Shown one piece after another: positions 45,719-55,645 of a stretch of 64,000 nt of DNA. The stretch is taken from contig NZ_CABFJY010000046.1 of the NCBI RefSeq assembly GCF_901687125.1, forward strand, positions 113,975 through 177,974, given 5' to 3'. The stretch comes from Actinobacillus vicugnae. Lineage in GTDB: Bacteria; Pseudomonadota; Gammaproteobacteria; Enterobacterales; Pasteurellaceae. The notes below the pieces were generated by a model. That model did not search any database. It was not told the DNA's origin and was given only the letters and a program-made list of their open reading frames with translations. Within the stretch, counting starts at the first letter, position 1. Each line of letters starts with the position of its first letter. Both the position numbers and the translations under genes were made by a program.

Positions 45719-45737
45719 ACCCGCTTACGAGCGGGTT
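45719..45737 (-). terminator. Terminator between tatC and hemB
   Basis: Read leftward: AACCCGCT, CGT, AAGCGGGTT, then ATTTTTT. Probably ends the tat transcript, with hemB transcribed by partial readthrough or its own promoter. Confidence 0.8.
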
Positions 45738-45741
45738 TAGA

Positions 45742-46488
45742 TTAATTAGCGATAGTATTTTCTTGCTCATCTCTTGGTATATAAAACTTCGAGAAGAACA
45801 ACCCGACTTCGAATAGCAAACACATTGGAATAGCTAAAAGTGTCTGAGAAAAAATATCAGGTGGTGTTAATAACATACCGATAACAAATGCTGTCACAAT
45901 AATATAAGGGCGTTTTTCGCGTAAATCGCTAGCATTCGTTACACCAGACCAGCAAAGTAAAATAATTGCTACGGGCACCTCAAAGCAAATACCGAATGCT
46001 AAGAAAATCGTGAGTACAAAATCTAAATAGCTACTAATATCGGTTGCCATCGTTACCCCTTCTGGTGCAGTGCTAGTTAAAAAACCGAATACTAACGGGA
46101 AAACCACATAGTATGCAAATGCGACACCTAAATAGAACAATAAGGTACTTGAGACCAATAGCGGATAAATTAATCGTTTTTCGTGCTTATAAAGCGCTGG
46201 CGCGACAAACGCCCAAATTTGGTAGAGAATAAAAGGAACTGATAAAAATACTGCTACCACACCCGTTAATTTAATCGGCGTAAAAAACGGTGTTGCAACA
46301 TTGGTTGCAATCATCGTTGCGCCTGCTGGCAAATTCTCAGTAAGCGGCGTTGCGAGCAATGTATAAATATCATTCGCCCAGTAAACCAAAACACAAAAAA
46401 CCACAAGTACACAAATAAAACAGCGGAGTAAGCGGTTTCTTAATTCAACAAGGTGGCTAATCAGCGGTTGAGATTGTTCAACTGACAT
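45742..46488 (-). CDS. tatC: Sec-independent protein translocase TatC
   Basis: Membrane receptor of the twin-arginine export system. Start at 46488 ([13 protein letters not shown]); an upstream in-frame start at 46626 would overlap tatB and is not family-like. The 248 residues contain the conserved [13 protein letters not shown]-terminus, six hydrophobic segments, [12 protein letters not shown] (first cytoplasmic/periplasmic signature, with FVAPxLY) and FEVP. Its start overlaps the tatB 3' end by 11 bp. Confidence 0.95.
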   Translation of the reverse strand: MSVEQSQPLISHLVELRNRLLRCFICVLVVFCVLVYWANDIYTLLATPLTENLPAGATMIATNVATPFFTPIKLTGVVAVFLSVPFILYQIWAFVAPALYKHEKRLIYPLLVSSTLLFYLGVAFAYYVVFPLVFGFLTSTAPEGVTMATDISSYLDFVLTIFLAFGICFEVPVAIILLCWSGVTNASDLREKRPYIIVTAFVIGMLLTPPDIFSQTLLAIPMCLLFEVGLFFSKFYIPRDEQENTIAN

Positions 46489-47059
46489 TCTGTTTATCCT
46501 GTTGTTGTGATACGGATGCACCTGGCGATGCAAGTTCATCGTCTGGCGGGTAATAAGCACTAAATTGCGACTCATCCAATTCAGCTTGTTCTGCGATTTC
46601 AGCAGGCGATAATTTTGCTTTATCACTTACGACATCATCAACAAGCGGTTGATTTTCTTCGCTTTTTGGCAAATCTGTTGCAACAATTTGTTGCTCTTCT
46701 TGCTCAATCTTAGCTTGAATTTCTGCGACTTGTTCATCAGTTAATTTAGTAACTTCACCTTGCGTTGAAGCTAAATTAGCCTGCATTTGTTGTGCCGATT
46801 GTTTTAAATCTTCCACCGTTTTACTTAACTCAGGCGAAAGTGAACTTAAATTTAAAGCTTCCGCTTTTTTGATACTTTCTTGAAGCTCCTGTAATTTGAG
46901 TTCTTGTGCTAATTCATTCTGCACATTAGCGGCTAATCCTCGAATTGTACGAACCCACCCCATTACGGTACGAATCGCAATTGGTAAGCGTTGCGGGCCT
47001 AGCACCACCAGCCCCACAACAAAAATGAGTACTAATTCAGAAAAACCTATATCAAACAC
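46478..47059 (-). CDS. tatB: Sec-independent protein translocase TatB
   Basis: Forms the twin-arginine substrate receptor with TatC. The 193 residues begin [20 protein letters not shown] followed by GPQRLP, the diagnostic TatB membrane helix with Glu8 and the hinge. A long Glu/Gln-rich helical region (about 35-130) and an acidic flexible tail follow. Stands between tatA (3 bp upstream) and tatC (overlap). Confidence 0.95.
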   Translation of the reverse strand: MFDIGFSELVLIFVVGLVVLGPQRLPIAIRTVMGWVRTIRGLAANVQNELAQELKLQELQESIKKAEALNLSSLSPELSKTVEDLKQSAQQMQANLASTQGEVTKLTDEQVAEIQAKIEQEEQQIVATDLPKSEENQPLVDDVVSDKAKLSPAEIAEQAELDESQFSAYYPPDDELASPGASVSQQQDKQNVS

Positions 47060-47062
47060 AAT

Positions 47063-47287
47063 CTATGCCTGCTCTTTTTCTTTTGCTTTTTGTTCTGTAG
47101 TTGCGCTGTCTTTCGCTTCTACCTTTTCAAACGTTGCATCTTGTGGTTTTTCATCTGCCATTGCTTTTTTAAAGCCTTTTACAGATTCGCCTAAATCCGT
47201 ACCTAAAGTACGTAATTTTTTAGTTCCGAATAATAAAACGATAATTGCAACGATAATAAGTAATTGCCAAATACTGATGCCACCCAT
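47063..47287 (-). CDS. tatA: Sec-independent protein translocase TatA
   Basis: Pore-forming subunit of the twin-arginine pathway. The 74 residues begin [20 protein letters not shown] with [13 protein letters not shown] and VKGFKKAM, matching E. coli TatA. AAAGGAGCCTTTATG marks the ribosome-binding site. First of tatABC; follows ubiB by 99 bp. Confidence 0.96.
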   Translation of the reverse strand: MGGISIWQLLIIVAIIVLLFGTKKLRTLGTDLGESVKGFKKAMADEKPQDATFEKVEAKDSATTEQKAKEKEQA

Positions 47288-47386
47288 AAAGGCTCCTTTT
47301 TTGTTAAAGTTGGTTAAGTTTCAGAAAAAATCGTGCGTATTATATGTTACTTTTATTTGTCTGACCAATATAAACGAAACATTTCC

Positions 47387-49009
47387 TTATTTTCTTTGGA
47401 ACAGTAACGCCAATAAGAGCAAACTCACACTTAGCCATAGTGGTAAATGATCAAATCGCCATAACACGCCCAACACTATTACAGCACTCATTAAACTTTG
47501 CATATTACGTGTTTTTTGTTGCCCTTGTGATTGCAAGGTTTTATTCAATTCATCTAAACGGAAATTAATCTGCTTCTGCTGTTGTAACGCATTAAATACC
47601 GCTTCAGGAAACTCAGCAAAATGCTCTCGAAATTGTGGTGCTCGCTGTTTTAAATCACGCAGAATTGCTTTCACGCCCACTTGTTCATTCAACCAGTTTT
47701 GCAAAAATGGCTTAGCGGTTTGCCATAAATCTAACTGCGGATAAACCTGTCTGCCTAAGCCTTCAATATAGAGTAATGTTTTTTGCAATAACACTAATTG
47801 TGGCTGCACTTCCATATTAAATTCACGAGCCACATTAAAGAGATTTAGCAATACATGTCCAAAAGAAATTTCAGATAACGGTTTGGCAAAAATAGGCTCA
47901 CATACTTCACGGAAAGCCTGTTCAAATGCATCAATATTAGTATCCGCTGGTGTCCAGCCTGATTCAACATGCATTAATGCCACACGGCGATAATCTCGGT
48001 TAAAAAAGGCGACAAAACTTTCCGCCAAATAACGTTTATCATTTTGGTTTAACGTACCAACGATGCCGCAGTCAATCCCAATATATTGCGGATTTTCAGG
48101 ATGATTCGGATTAACAAAAATATTACCTGCGTGCATATCTGCATGGAAAAAGCTATCTCGAAACACTTGGGTAAAAAACACTTGTACCCCACGTTCTGCT
48201 AAGAGCTTCATATCTGTACCGTTTACTTTCAGTGTATCAACATCCGAAACAGGAATGCCATAAATACGCTCCATCACAATCACATTTTTATGACAAAATT
48301 CCTGATACATTTCAGGCACATACAACATTTCGCTATTTTCAAAATTATTGCGCAGTCGAATCGCATTCGCCATTTCTCGAGTTAAATCTAACTCATCTAG
48401 CAACGTTTTTTCGTATTCTCGCACCACTTCGCTGGCACGCAAGCGCTTGGCATCATTCGATAAACGAGGAATCCAGCTCGCCAAACGATACATCAGCGCA
48501 ATATCCGCTTTAATAATCGGCTCAATGTCTGGGCGAATCACTTTAATCACCACATCTTTACCTGCAAGCGGTTGATTTTGATTAAATTTTGCAGTGTGAA
48601 CTTGTGCAATTGAAGCAGAAGCTAACGCTTGTTCATCAAACTCATCAAACCAAGTTTCAAGATTCGCGCCCAACGCTTGCTCAATAATTTTACGAGCCAT
48701 TTTGCCATCAAAAGGCTCCACGGAATCCTGTAATAACGCAAGCTGATCTGCCAGTTCTGGCTCAAATAAATCTCGACGAGTTGAAAGCATTTGCCCAAGT
48801 TTTATCCAGACAGGGCCTAACTCTTGCAAGGCTAAACGTAAACGCACACCAAACGGTTGATCTTTATGTTGATTTTGCACCCAAAACAACGCTTTGCGAG
48901 CTAAACGAGCATGGCGTGTCAGCGGAATATCAGGAATGATTTCATCAATGCCATAATGTAAAAAAGTGCGAATAATTTGATAAAAACGGTGAGTATTGTT
49001 AAAAGTCAT
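47387..49009 (-). CDS. ubiB: Ubiquinone biosynthesis kinase-like protein UbiB
   Basis: Atypical kinase/ATPase (ABC1/ADCK family) needed for the hydroxylation steps and for assembly of ubiquinone enzymes. The 540 residues carry the diagnostic KxGQ motif in [19 protein letters not shown] (about 79-97), VVIKVIRP with the ATP-site Lys, [11 protein letters not shown] and IGIDCG. Two hydrophobic segments at the C-terminus (about 505-538) anchor it in the membrane. Start overlaps the ubiJ stop by 4 bp. Confidence 0.94.
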   Translation of the reverse strand: MTFNNTHRFYQIIRTFLHYGIDEIIPDIPLTRHARLARKALFWVQNQHKDQPFGVRLRLALQELGPVWIKLGQMLSTRRDLFEPELADQLALLQDSVEPFDGKMARKIIEQALGANLETWFDEFDEQALASASIAQVHTAKFNQNQPLAGKDVVIKVIRPDIEPIIKADIALMYRLASWIPRLSNDAKRLRASEVVREYEKTLLDELDLTREMANAIRLRNNFENSEMLYVPEMYQEFCHKNVIVMERIYGIPVSDVDTLKVNGTDMKLLAERGVQVFFTQVFRDSFFHADMHAGNIFVNPNHPENPQYIGIDCGIVGTLNQNDKRYLAESFVAFFNRDYRRVALMHVESGWTPADTNIDAFEQAFREVCEPIFAKPLSEISFGHVLLNLFNVAREFNMEVQPQLVLLQKTLLYIEGLGRQVYPQLDLWQTAKPFLQNWLNEQVGVKAILRDLKQRAPQFREHFAEFPEAVFNALQQQKQINFRLDELNKTLQSQGQQKTRNMQSLMSAVIVLGVLWRFDHLPLWLSVSLLLLALLFQRK

Positions 49010-49638
49010 GATTTATTCTCAAGTTTTGCAAATTTTCGTTCAAATTCAACCGTTTTTTGCTCAAGTTCTGCAACTTCATCATAAAAATTAACCGCTTGTA
49101 GGCGATGTACTAACACAGGGTACTCATTCATCAGATTATCTGTTATATGTTGATGATTTCGTTCGAATTGCCCTTTAATTTTACCAAATAATTTTTTTGC
49201 TAAATCGGTTGAGGTCTGAGCCACTACATCGCCAACAAAAGGTGAAAGCAGTTCAGCAGGATCTTTTTCTAACTCATCAAGTAGCGCCGTAAAGTGTTGT
49301 AACACTTGAATATCACCGTTTAATATCAACGATTTATTATTAATTAATTCGGTTAATTTCGCTTTATCGGCAAGTTTCGGTAGTGTCTCAAACGACAGCT
49401 GAACATGACAATCTGCTTCCCCCTCATAAATCGAAAGCCATTCGGCACGTGTCTCACTAAAAATAAGGTAAAAATTGAATGCTGGAGAGGTTAATTCAAT
49501 ATGTAAGCATTTGCCCGTTAGCTTACGCAAGGCTGGCAAGACTTGAGGAGAACGCTGAATCAGTGCATTAAAAGCAGTTTCAAGCGCACCGAAAGCAAGT
49601 TGTGGCAACATGAACTGTTGCTTGAGTTGAGATAACAT
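49006..49638 (-). CDS. ubiJ: Ubiquinone biosynthesis accessory factor UbiJ
   Basis: SCP2-domain lipid-binding protein that helps the ubiquinone-hydroxylation complex. The 210 residues show an SCP2 fold in the first half ([26 protein letters not shown]) and a helical tail ending in a Glu/Lys-rich coiled coil ([20 protein letters not shown]). The position between ubiE and ubiB and the 4-bp overlap with ubiB are as in E. coli. Confidence 0.88.
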   Translation of the reverse strand: MLSQLKQQFMLPQLAFGALETAFNALIQRSPQVLPALRKLTGKCLHIELTSPAFNFYLIFSETRAEWLSIYEGEADCHVQLSFETLPKLADKAKLTELINNKSLILNGDIQVLQHFTALLDELEKDPAELLSPFVGDVVAQTSTDLAKKLFGKIKGQFERNHQHITDNLMNEYPVLVHRLQAVNFYDEVAELEQKTVEFERKFAKLENKS

Positions 49639-49671
49639 AGCGTACTCCTTAAATTACCGCTCAAAAATAGA

Positions 49672-50448
49672 TTAAAACTTATAGCCTCGATGCAATGCCA
49701 CAATACCTGCACTCAGATTGTAATAATTCACGCTTTCAAAACCTGCATTTTCCATCATCGCTTTTAATTCATCTTGTTTTGGGTGCATACGAATCGATTC
49801 CGCAAGATAGCGATAACTCTCCGCATCATTTACCACTACTTCACCCACTTTCGGCAGAATATTAAACGAATAGAAATTATATAATTGGCTAATTGGGTCA
49901 ATGATTGGCTTAGAAAATTCCAATACCAATAAACGTCCACCTGGTTTCAACACTCGAAACATTGAGCGCAACGCTTTATCTTTATCCGTGACGTTACGTA
50001 AGCCAAAACTAATCACAACACAGTCAAAAGTATTATCTGCAAAAGGCAAACATTCCGCATTCGCTTGCACGTAATTTACGTTGCCAACCACACCTAAATT
50101 GCGTAGTTTTTCACGTCCAACTTCTAGCATTGAGCTATTAATATCGGCTAATATGACTTCACCCGTTTCACCGACGATACGTGAAAATTTAGCACTAAAA
50201 TCGCCCGTTCCACCTGCTAAATCCAATACTTTTTGCCCTTTACGCACACCACTGCAATCAATCGTAAAGCGTTTCCATACTCGGTGAATCCCAAATGAAA
50301 GTAAATCGTTCATTAGATCATATTTACCTGCCACACTATGGAAAACATTAGCAACAAGCTGCTGTTTTTCTTCTTTGGCAACGGTTTTAAAACCGAAATG
50401 AGTGGTTTCGTTTGGATTGTTTTCGCTGGAGTGTTGTAAATCAGTCAT
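49672..50448 (-). CDS. ubiE: Ubiquinone/menaquinone biosynthesis C-methyltransferase
   Basis: SAM-dependent C-methyltransferase for ubiquinone and menaquinone. The 258 residues include [19 protein letters not shown] (about 39-57), the SAM glycine motif [10 protein letters not shown] (about 74-83), SFGLRNVTD and LVLEFSKP. First gene of ubiEJB. The quinone product serves the anaerobic respiratory steps implied elsewhere in the window. Confidence 0.96.
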   Translation of the reverse strand: MTDLQHSSENNPNETTHFGFKTVAKEEKQQLVANVFHSVAGKYDLMNDLLSFGIHRVWKRFTIDCSGVRKGQKVLDLAGGTGDFSAKFSRIVGETGEVILADINSSMLEVGREKLRNLGVVGNVNYVQANAECLPFADNTFDCVVISFGLRNVTDKDKALRSMFRVLKPGGRLLVLEFSKPIIDPISQLYNFYSFNILPKVGEVVVNDAESYRYLAESIRMHPKQDELKAMMENAGFESVNYYNLSAGIVALHRGYKF

Positions 50449-50597
50449 TGTTAAATTCTCATCGCTTTTTACGGAGTGCTAACAATAGCAAAAAAGCAGT
50501 CTTTTTTCCTTAAAATTTTGCAAAATCAATCCAGTAAATAACCGCTTGCTTGACTAGAAAGTTGTTAATCTGTACCATTCGCACACTATTTTTATTT

Positions 50598-50686
50598 GAG
50601 GATTACAATTTTGGACAGTCACAGTCGATACTTATCAGATTTCTAACCCACTTGTCCAAACCTCAGGTTACCGACAAGTCGGTAAC
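50598..50686 (+). promoter_or_regulatory. Structured corA leader with candidate leader peptide and switchable helices
   Basis: GAGGA (50598-50602) stands 8 nt before TTG at 50611, opening an 11-codon frame that ends TAA at 50646. TTTGGACA (50610-50617, inside that frame) pairs with TGTCCAAA (50653-50660). ACTTGTC (50650-50656) can instead pair with GACAAGT (50673-50679). That would break the perfect 9-bp hairpin GTTACCGAC/GTCGGTAAC (50667-50675, 50678-50686). This layout resembles a translation-coupled attenuator. Confidence 0.5.
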
Positions 50687-50746
50687 TCTCGCCTAGTATC
50701 TTTTTGTTCCTTTTTGTTCATTGCCTCCTAACCATTGGAGAATAAA

Positions 50747-51697
50747 ATGATCCGTGCCTTTGCATTAGATAACGCACGTCTTATTAGTGTGGATGAAACC
50801 GCAACCGATTTAAATGACGCAATTTGGATTGATTTGATCGATCCGAGTGATGACGAACGTAGCGTGTTACAGCGTGGCTTAGACCAAACACTTGCAGAAG
50901 AACACGAATTAGAAGACTTAGAAGCTTCTGCTCGCTTCTTTGAAGATGAAGACGGTTTACACCTTCACTCATTTTTCTATTGTTTAGATGATGACGATTA
51001 CGCCGATATTGCTACTGTGGCATTTACCATTCGTGACGGGCGTTTATTTACCCTACGTGAACGCGATTTACCCGCATTTCGCTTATACCGAATGCGCTCT
51101 CGCCGTGAAAAATTAATGGATAGTAATGCCTATGAATTATTACTCGACTTATTCGAAACTAAAATCGAGCAGCTTGCTGATGTAATCGAAACGATTTATG
51201 CGGATTTAGAAACATTAAGTCGAGTGATTTTAAACGGTAAGCAAGAAAGTGATAATTTTGATGATGCGCTTTCGGATTTAACCGAATTGGAAGATGCGAG
51301 CTCAAAAGTGCGTTTGTGCCTAATGGATACGCAACGTGCACTCAGTTTCTTATTGCGTAAAACACGCTTACCCAACAATCAGCTAGAACAAGCGCGTGAT
51401 ATTATGCGAGATATTGAATCACTCCAACCGCATAACGAATCGCTGTTCCAAAAAGTAAACTTCTTAATGCAAGCGGCAATGGGTTATATCAATATTGAGC
51501 AGAATAAAATTATGAAATTCTTCTCAGTGGTATCGGTGATGTTCCTACCTGCTACATTGGTAGCTTCTACTTACGGAATGAACTTTGAGTTTATGCCAGA
51601 ACTGCATTTCAAATACGGCTATCCAATGGCAATCGGCTTAATGATTTGCGCCGCCGCCACACCTTATATCTACTTTAAACGGAAGGGCTGGTTATAA
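50747..51697 (+). CDS. corA: Magnesium and cobalt transport protein CorA
   Basis: Pentameric inner-membrane channel for Mg2+ uptake (also Co2+, Ni2+). Start at ATG 50747 ([12 protein letters not shown]) behind TTGGAGAATAAA. The 316 residues have an acidic cytoplasmic funnel, the long stalk helix and two C-terminal membrane segments, the first ending in the selectivity motif YGMNF (about 276-280), followed by [11 protein letters not shown]. Length equals E. coli CorA. A structured leader precedes it. Confidence 0.96.
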   Translation: MIRAFALDNARLISVDETATDLNDAIWIDLIDPSDDERSVLQRGLDQTLAEEHELEDLEASARFFEDEDGLHLHSFFYCLDDDDYADIATVAFTIRDGRLFTLRERDLPAFRLYRMRSRREKLMDSNAYELLLDLFETKIEQLADVIETIYADLETLSRVILNGKQESDNFDDALSDLTELEDASSKVRLCLMDTQRALSFLLRKTRLPNNQLEQARDIMRDIESLQPHNESLFQKVNFLMQAAMGYINIEQNKIMKFFSVVSVMFLPATLVASTYGMNFEFMPELHFKYGYPMAIGLMICAAATPYIYFKRKGWL

Positions 51698-51705
51698 AAA
51701 ATAAT

Positions 51706-51732
51706 GTAGGGGCGAACGCAGTTCTCCCCTAT
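51706..51732. repeat. Dispersed intergenic palindrome, family A copy 3
   Basis: GTAGGGGCGAACGCAGTTCT followed by CCCCTAT; GTAGGGG/CCCCTAT and GAAC/GTTC pairing. It stands just after corA. Confidence 0.6.
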
Positions 51733-51787
51733 AAAGAAGCGCTAATACAGCAATAGCAATACCATTTGCAAATTTTAAGCAAGAAAA

Positions 51788-51818
51788 AACCGCTTGTAAT
51801 TTACATTACAAGCGGTTC
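51788..51818. terminator. Uptake-signal terminator between corA and tRNA-Ser
   Basis: AACCGCTTGTAAT and ATTACAAGCGGTT form a perfect stem around TTAC; bidirectional between converging corA and tRNA-Ser genes. Confidence 0.88.
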
Positions 51819-51825
51819 TAAAATA

Positions 51826-51915
51826 TGGCGGAGGAAGTGAGATTCGAACTCACGGAGGGCGTAAACCCTCGCCGGTTTTCAAGACCGGTGCCTTCAACCA
51901 CTCGACCATTCCTCC
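51826..51915 (-). tRNA. tRNA-Ser (TGA)
   Basis: 90 nt class II tRNA on the minus strand: GGAGGAATGGTCGAGTGG at the 5' end, anticodon loop CTTGAAA, long variable arm CGAGGGTTTACGCCCTC, encoded CCA. Confidence 0.97.
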
Positions 51916-51997
51916 AGATTGAAAACATATTTTAAATTGTATTCTCTATTAGAGAAAGACTTGCTGATTTATCTAATAAACAAGCCAAAAAATTTGA

Positions 51998-52087
51998 TGG
52001 CGGAGGAAGTGAGATTCGAACTCACGGAGGGCGTAAACCCTCGCCGGTTTTCAAGACCGGTGCCTTCAACCACTCGACCATTCCTCC
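51998..52087 (-). tRNA. tRNA-Ser (TGA)
   Basis: Second copy, identical to the first over 90 nt, separated by 82 bases. Confidence 0.97.
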
Positions 52088-52192
52088 GTTGAAAACGAGC
52101 GAGATAATATAAGTTTTAATGCAGTCGGTCAAGCGAAAAATCTATAAAAATCATCAAATGATTTATTTTTCAGCATAACTGACTATTTATGT

Positions 52193-53302
52193 TTATTTCC
52201 TAATCATCCACACACCACTTTCAATATGATGTGTATAAGGAAACTGATCAAACAGTGCTGCTCGTTCAATACGATGCGTTTTACTTAATTGTTGTAAATT
52301 GTCCGCTAATGTATGTGGATTGCATGAAATATACAAAATACGTTCGTAAGCTTGCACCATATTGAGCGTATCTTGATCTAAACCTGCACGTGGCGGATCA
52401 ACAAAAATCGTATTGCAATCGTACGCTTTTAAATCAATACCTTTTAAACGGTTAAATTCACGCACACCATTCATCGCTTGGGTAAATTCTTCCGCCGACA
52501 TTCGAATAATTTGCAGGTTATCAATCATATTTTGCTCAATATTATATTGCGCTGATTGTACTGATGATTTTGAAATCTCAGTCGCCAATACTTTGCGGAA
52601 GTTTTCGGCTAATGCAATGGAGAAATTTCCATTTCCACAATAAAGCTCCAGCAAGTCACCCGAGCTATTTTTTGTACAACTTCGCGCCCATTCCAACATT
52701 TTAATATTCATTTTGGCGTTTGGTTGGGTAAAGCTATTTTCCACTTGGCGATAAATTAAATTACGTCCATCAACAGGCAATACTTCTTCAACATAATCAC
52801 AATCCAACACAATTTTTTGCTTAGTGGCACGTCCAATTAATTGCACATTAAAACCTTGATTTTCTAAACGCATTTTTAACGCTTGCGCCTCTGCTTGCCA
52901 TTCTTCTGTGAGTTTTTTGTGGTATAACATTGATACCGCAATCTCACCGCTTAGCGTACTGAGGTAATCCACCTGGAATAATTTACGAGTGAGTAATTCA
53001 TTCCCTTTAATTTCCGCCAACAACGTGCTCATCATTCGGTTGATTAGCTGATTGGCAATCGGAAACTGATCGACGCGATAACGCTGTTTAGTCTCCTGAT
53101 TGAACATAATGTGATACAACTCATTTTCACCCACCGCATTGGTATCGTGCCACACTCTGAATTCAGCACGCATACGGAAATGGCTCGTTTCAGAGGCAAA
53201 AACTTCAAGCGAAGGAGGATTAAAAGGCGCAAGTAAAGCGATCAAATTGTCCATTTTTTTTGCAAGAAGATCAGAATATTGTTCAATCGGAAGGTTCATC
53301 AT
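52193..53302 (-). CDS. trmA: tRNA (uracil-5-)-methyltransferase
   Basis: SAM-dependent enzyme making m5U54 (ribothymidine) in tRNA. The 369 residues align throughout with E. coli Trm[39 protein letters not shown] motif [14 protein letters not shown] (about 217-230), [10 protein letters not shown] and the nucleophile Cys in ISCNPHTL, then [11 protein letters not shown]. Two ATGs in tandem start it. It lies downstream of nothing else on its strand and upstream of the tRNA-Ser genes. Confidence 0.96.
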   Translation of the reverse strand: MMNLPIEQYSDLLAKKMDNLIALLAPFNPPSLEVFASETSHFRMRAEFRVWHDTNAVGENELYHIMFNQETKQRYRVDQFPIANQLINRMMSTLLAEIKGNELLTRKLFQVDYLSTLSGEIAVSMLYHKKLTEEWQAEAQALKMRLENQGFNVQLIGRATKQKIVLDCDYVEEVLPVDGRNLIYRQVENSFTQPNAKMNIKMLEWARSCTKNSSGDLLELYCGNGNFSIALAENFRKVLATEISKSSVQSAQYNIEQNMIDNLQIIRMSAEEFTQAMNGVREFNRLKGIDLKAYDCNTIFVDPPRAGLDQDTLNMVQAYERILYISCNPHTLADNLQQLSKTHRIERAALFDQFPYTHHIESGVWMIRK

Positions 53303-53445
53303 TTATCACTGCTCATTGTGCCTACTGGATACAGCAAGCGAAAAAGTAAAATAATAGAAAAAAGAAACCACAAAATACGCTTCTAACACTCGTGTGTTTT
53401 CAGTGTATTTCGTGGTAGCTCAAAGATAGAATACTCAGAAACGAA

Positions 53446-53778
53446 TTATTCAGCAGCGCTGAAATCGTCGCCTGCATCGTTACCTGCATTACCTGAAAGT
53501 GTATAAATACGTTTGGTTTTGCTGGTTAAAGAACGGTATTTTAACCATGATTTTTCAATGATGCTTTCAGCAATCTCATCACCTTTCATTACAGCCACAA
53601 AGCGTTCTTCTTCTGCCGTTACTGGCGCACGTTCGCCCGTTTCTAATGCTAAACACGCTTGTCCAAATTGCTCTAAAGTTTGCGACTCACGAATGGTGTA
53701 ATCGCCGTGACGAGCAAAACCGCGTGGATAATTTTTATCATCAAAGTAACGACGTGTTACGCTAAAACTCTCTGCCAT
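53446..53778 (-). CDS. maoP: Macrodomain Ori organisation protein MaoP
   Basis: DUF413/YifE-family protein of 110 residues, which in E. coli is required with the maoS site to organise the Ori macrodomain. The opening SFSVTRRYFDDKNYPRGFARHG and the central SLEQFG-like TLEQFGQACLALE with FVAVMKG match the family. The C-terminal tail (NAGNDAGDDFSAAE) is acidic. I identify it by overall resemblance; a cognate maoS site was not sought. Confidence 0.85.
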   Translation of the reverse strand: MAESFSVTRRYFDDKNYPRGFARHGDYTIRESQTLEQFGQACLALETGERAPVTAEEERFVAVMKGDEIAESIIEKSWLKYRSLTSKTKRIYTLSGNAGNDAGDDFSAAE

Positions 53779-54065
53779 AATATGCCTCTTAATAATTTAC
53801 TGCTGAATTTGAAAAGAAAAAATCGACCTACCATTAAAGCAACTATTCAAAATAAGTCAAGCAGAAAATGGATTAAATGGTTCCTATTTATAGAGATTGA
53901 CTAAAATAAATTCTGTTCTAAAATTTATCACATCTTTTGAGCATTCATTTGATATATCGCAAGTCTTGTGTATAGGAAATGAACAAATCTAATTGGTATC
54001 AATTCTATTTTTCATCATATACCTTCGCTTGTCATTTTTAACTTCTCTTAAGGATTTAAGGACTT

Positions 54066-55286
54066 ATGTTAGAAATTTGGCAACAATTTAAACAAACCTA
54101 TCTTATCAAGTTTTGGAACCCTGTTCCTGCTGTAATTGCCGCTGGTATCCTTTCTGCTTACTACTTTGGTTTAACAGGCACTTATTGGGCTGTTACAGGC
54201 GAATTTACCCGTTGGGGTGGCGAAATCTTACAATCATTCGGTGTAGATGTATCAGATTGGGGATACTTCAACCTAATTAGCCTAGATGGCACCGTTTTCA
54301 CTCGTATTGATGGTTTAATGATCCTCGGAATATTTGCAGGCTGTATTGCAGCGGCACTTTGGGCAAATAATATGAAAATTCGAATGCCACAAAATAAAAT
54401 TCGAATTATTCAAGCCATTCTCGGCGGTGCTTTAGCGGGTTTTGGTGCACGTCTTGCAATGGGCTGTAACCTCGCTTCACTCTTTACGGGCATTCCGCAA
54501 TTTTCTATGCACGCTTGGTATTTCACCATTGCCACTGCTATCGGGACTTATGCAGGGGTAAAATTTACTTTACTACCGATATTCCGCCCGCCTCTCAAAC
54601 TGAAAAAAGGCTCAGGAAAAGTTGAAGCAAGTAATCCCAAACAAGCGCAATATCGTTTCTGGATTGGTGTAGTCGTCTTCATCGCTTGGGCAAGCGCTTC
54701 AGTATATATGTTGCAATATTCAATGAAACTCGGTTTTGCAATGTTATTTGGGCTTGCATTCGGTTTATTAATTGAGCGTGCGCAAATTTGCTTTACCTCT
54801 GCTTTCCGTGATCTGTGGGTTTCTGGACGTTCGCATATGGGAAAAGCGATTATCTACGGCATGTTGATCGGCACTCTCTGTGTTTTCAGCTATATTCAAT
54901 TAGGTATGAACCCTAAAATTATGTGGGCAGGACCAAATGCGATTATCGGAGGTTTATTATTCGGTTTTGGTATTGTGTTAGCGGGAGGCTGTGAAACAGG
55001 TTGGATGTACCGTGCAATGGAAGGACAAGTACACTTTATGTGGGTGGGCGTAGGCAATATTGCTGGCTCGACCCTATTGGCTTATTTGTGGGACGACCTT
55101 GCCCCCGTACTTGCCTTAGATTACGAAAAAATGAATTTATTAAAATCATTTGGACCAATTAGCGGTTTATTGATTAATTATGCCTTAATGATTGCTTGCT
55201 TAATTTTCATTATATGGTGGGAAAAACGCTTTATCCGCAAAGCCAAAGCAAGAGTTGTAACAACCAATACTTATACCATTAACTAA
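54066..55286 (+). CDS. yedE: YeeE/YedE-family membrane transporter
   Basis: Inner-membrane protein of 406 residues that follows E. coli YedE along its length (FWNPVPAVIAAGILSAYYFG, GARLAMGCNLASLFTGIPQF, IERAQICFTSAFRDLW, VLAGGCETGWMYRAMEGQVH). Conserved cysteines in GCNLA, QICF and GGCETG match those of the thiosulfate permease TsuA family, so a sulfur or selenium compound is the likely substrate. AAGGACTTATG marks the start. yedF follows after 16 bp. Confidence 0.92.
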   Translation: MLEIWQQFKQTYLIKFWNPVPAVIAAGILSAYYFGLTGTYWAVTGEFTRWGGEILQSFGVDVSDWGYFNLISLDGTVFTRIDGLMILGIFAGCIAAALWANNMKIRMPQNKIRIIQAILGGALAGFGARLAMGCNLASLFTGIPQFSMHAWYFTIATAIGTYAGVKFTLLPIFRPPLKLKKGSGKVEASNPKQAQYRFWIGVVVFIAWASASVYMLQYSMKLGFAMLFGLAFGLLIERAQICFTSAFRDLWVSGRSHMGKAIIYGMLIGTLCVFSYIQLGMNPKIMWAGPNAIIGGLLFGFGIVLAGGCETGWMYRAMEGQVHFMWVGVGNIAGSTLLAYLWDDLAPVLALDYEKMNLLKSFGPISGLLINYALMIACLIFIIWWEKRFIRKAKARVVTTNTYTIN

Positions 55287-55302
55287 TAGAAGGAAACACA
55301 AT

Positions 55303-55572
55303 ATGGCTTTTATCATCATTGAACAAAAAGACAAACACCCAAATGAAATCACGCCTGATTATACTTTAGATATGTTAGGTGAACCTTGTCCGTATCCAGC
55401 AATCGCAACACTTGAAACACTGCCAACTATGCAAGATGGTGAAATTCTAGAAGTGTTAAGTGACTGCGCACAATCAATCAATAACATTCCTATTGATATA
55501 AAAAATCACGGTTATACGTTATTAAGCGTTGAGCAAGACGGCGCAACTTTACGTTACTTAATTCAAAAATAA
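55303..55572 (+). CDS. yedF: TusA-like sulfurtransferase YedF
   Basis: Small sulfur-carrier-like protein of 89 residues. The TusA motif LDMLGEPCPYPAIATLE (about 25-41) has the conserved Cys-Pro-x-Pro. The central DCAQSINNIPIDIKNHGY and C-terminal LRYLIQK match E. coli YedF. Compared with E. coli it has about 12 extra N-terminal residues. It is translated just after yedE and probably receives or hands on the sulfur or selenium species imported. Confidence 0.92.
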   Translation: MAFIIIEQKDKHPNEITPDYTLDMLGEPCPYPAIATLETLPTMQDGEILEVLSDCAQSINNIPIDIKNHGYTLLSVEQDGATLRYLIQK

Positions 55573-55589
55573 TTGCAAAAAATAGTAAA

Positions 55590-55628
55590 AAAATGACCGC
55601 TTGTAAGCCGATACAAGCGGTCATTTTT
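55590..55628. terminator. Uptake-signal bidirectional terminator after yedF
   Basis: AAATGACCGCTTGTA and TACAAGCGGTCATTTTT form a perfect 15-bp stem around AGCCGA, between converging yedF and ddc. Confidence 0.93.
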
Positions 55629-55645
55629 CATAAGAGTTTTACCAA

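Noticed and set aside
53779..54065. Possible small gene between maoP and yedE
   Set aside because: The AT-rich frame from 53680 is antisense to maoP and lacks a start site; nothing else is credible.
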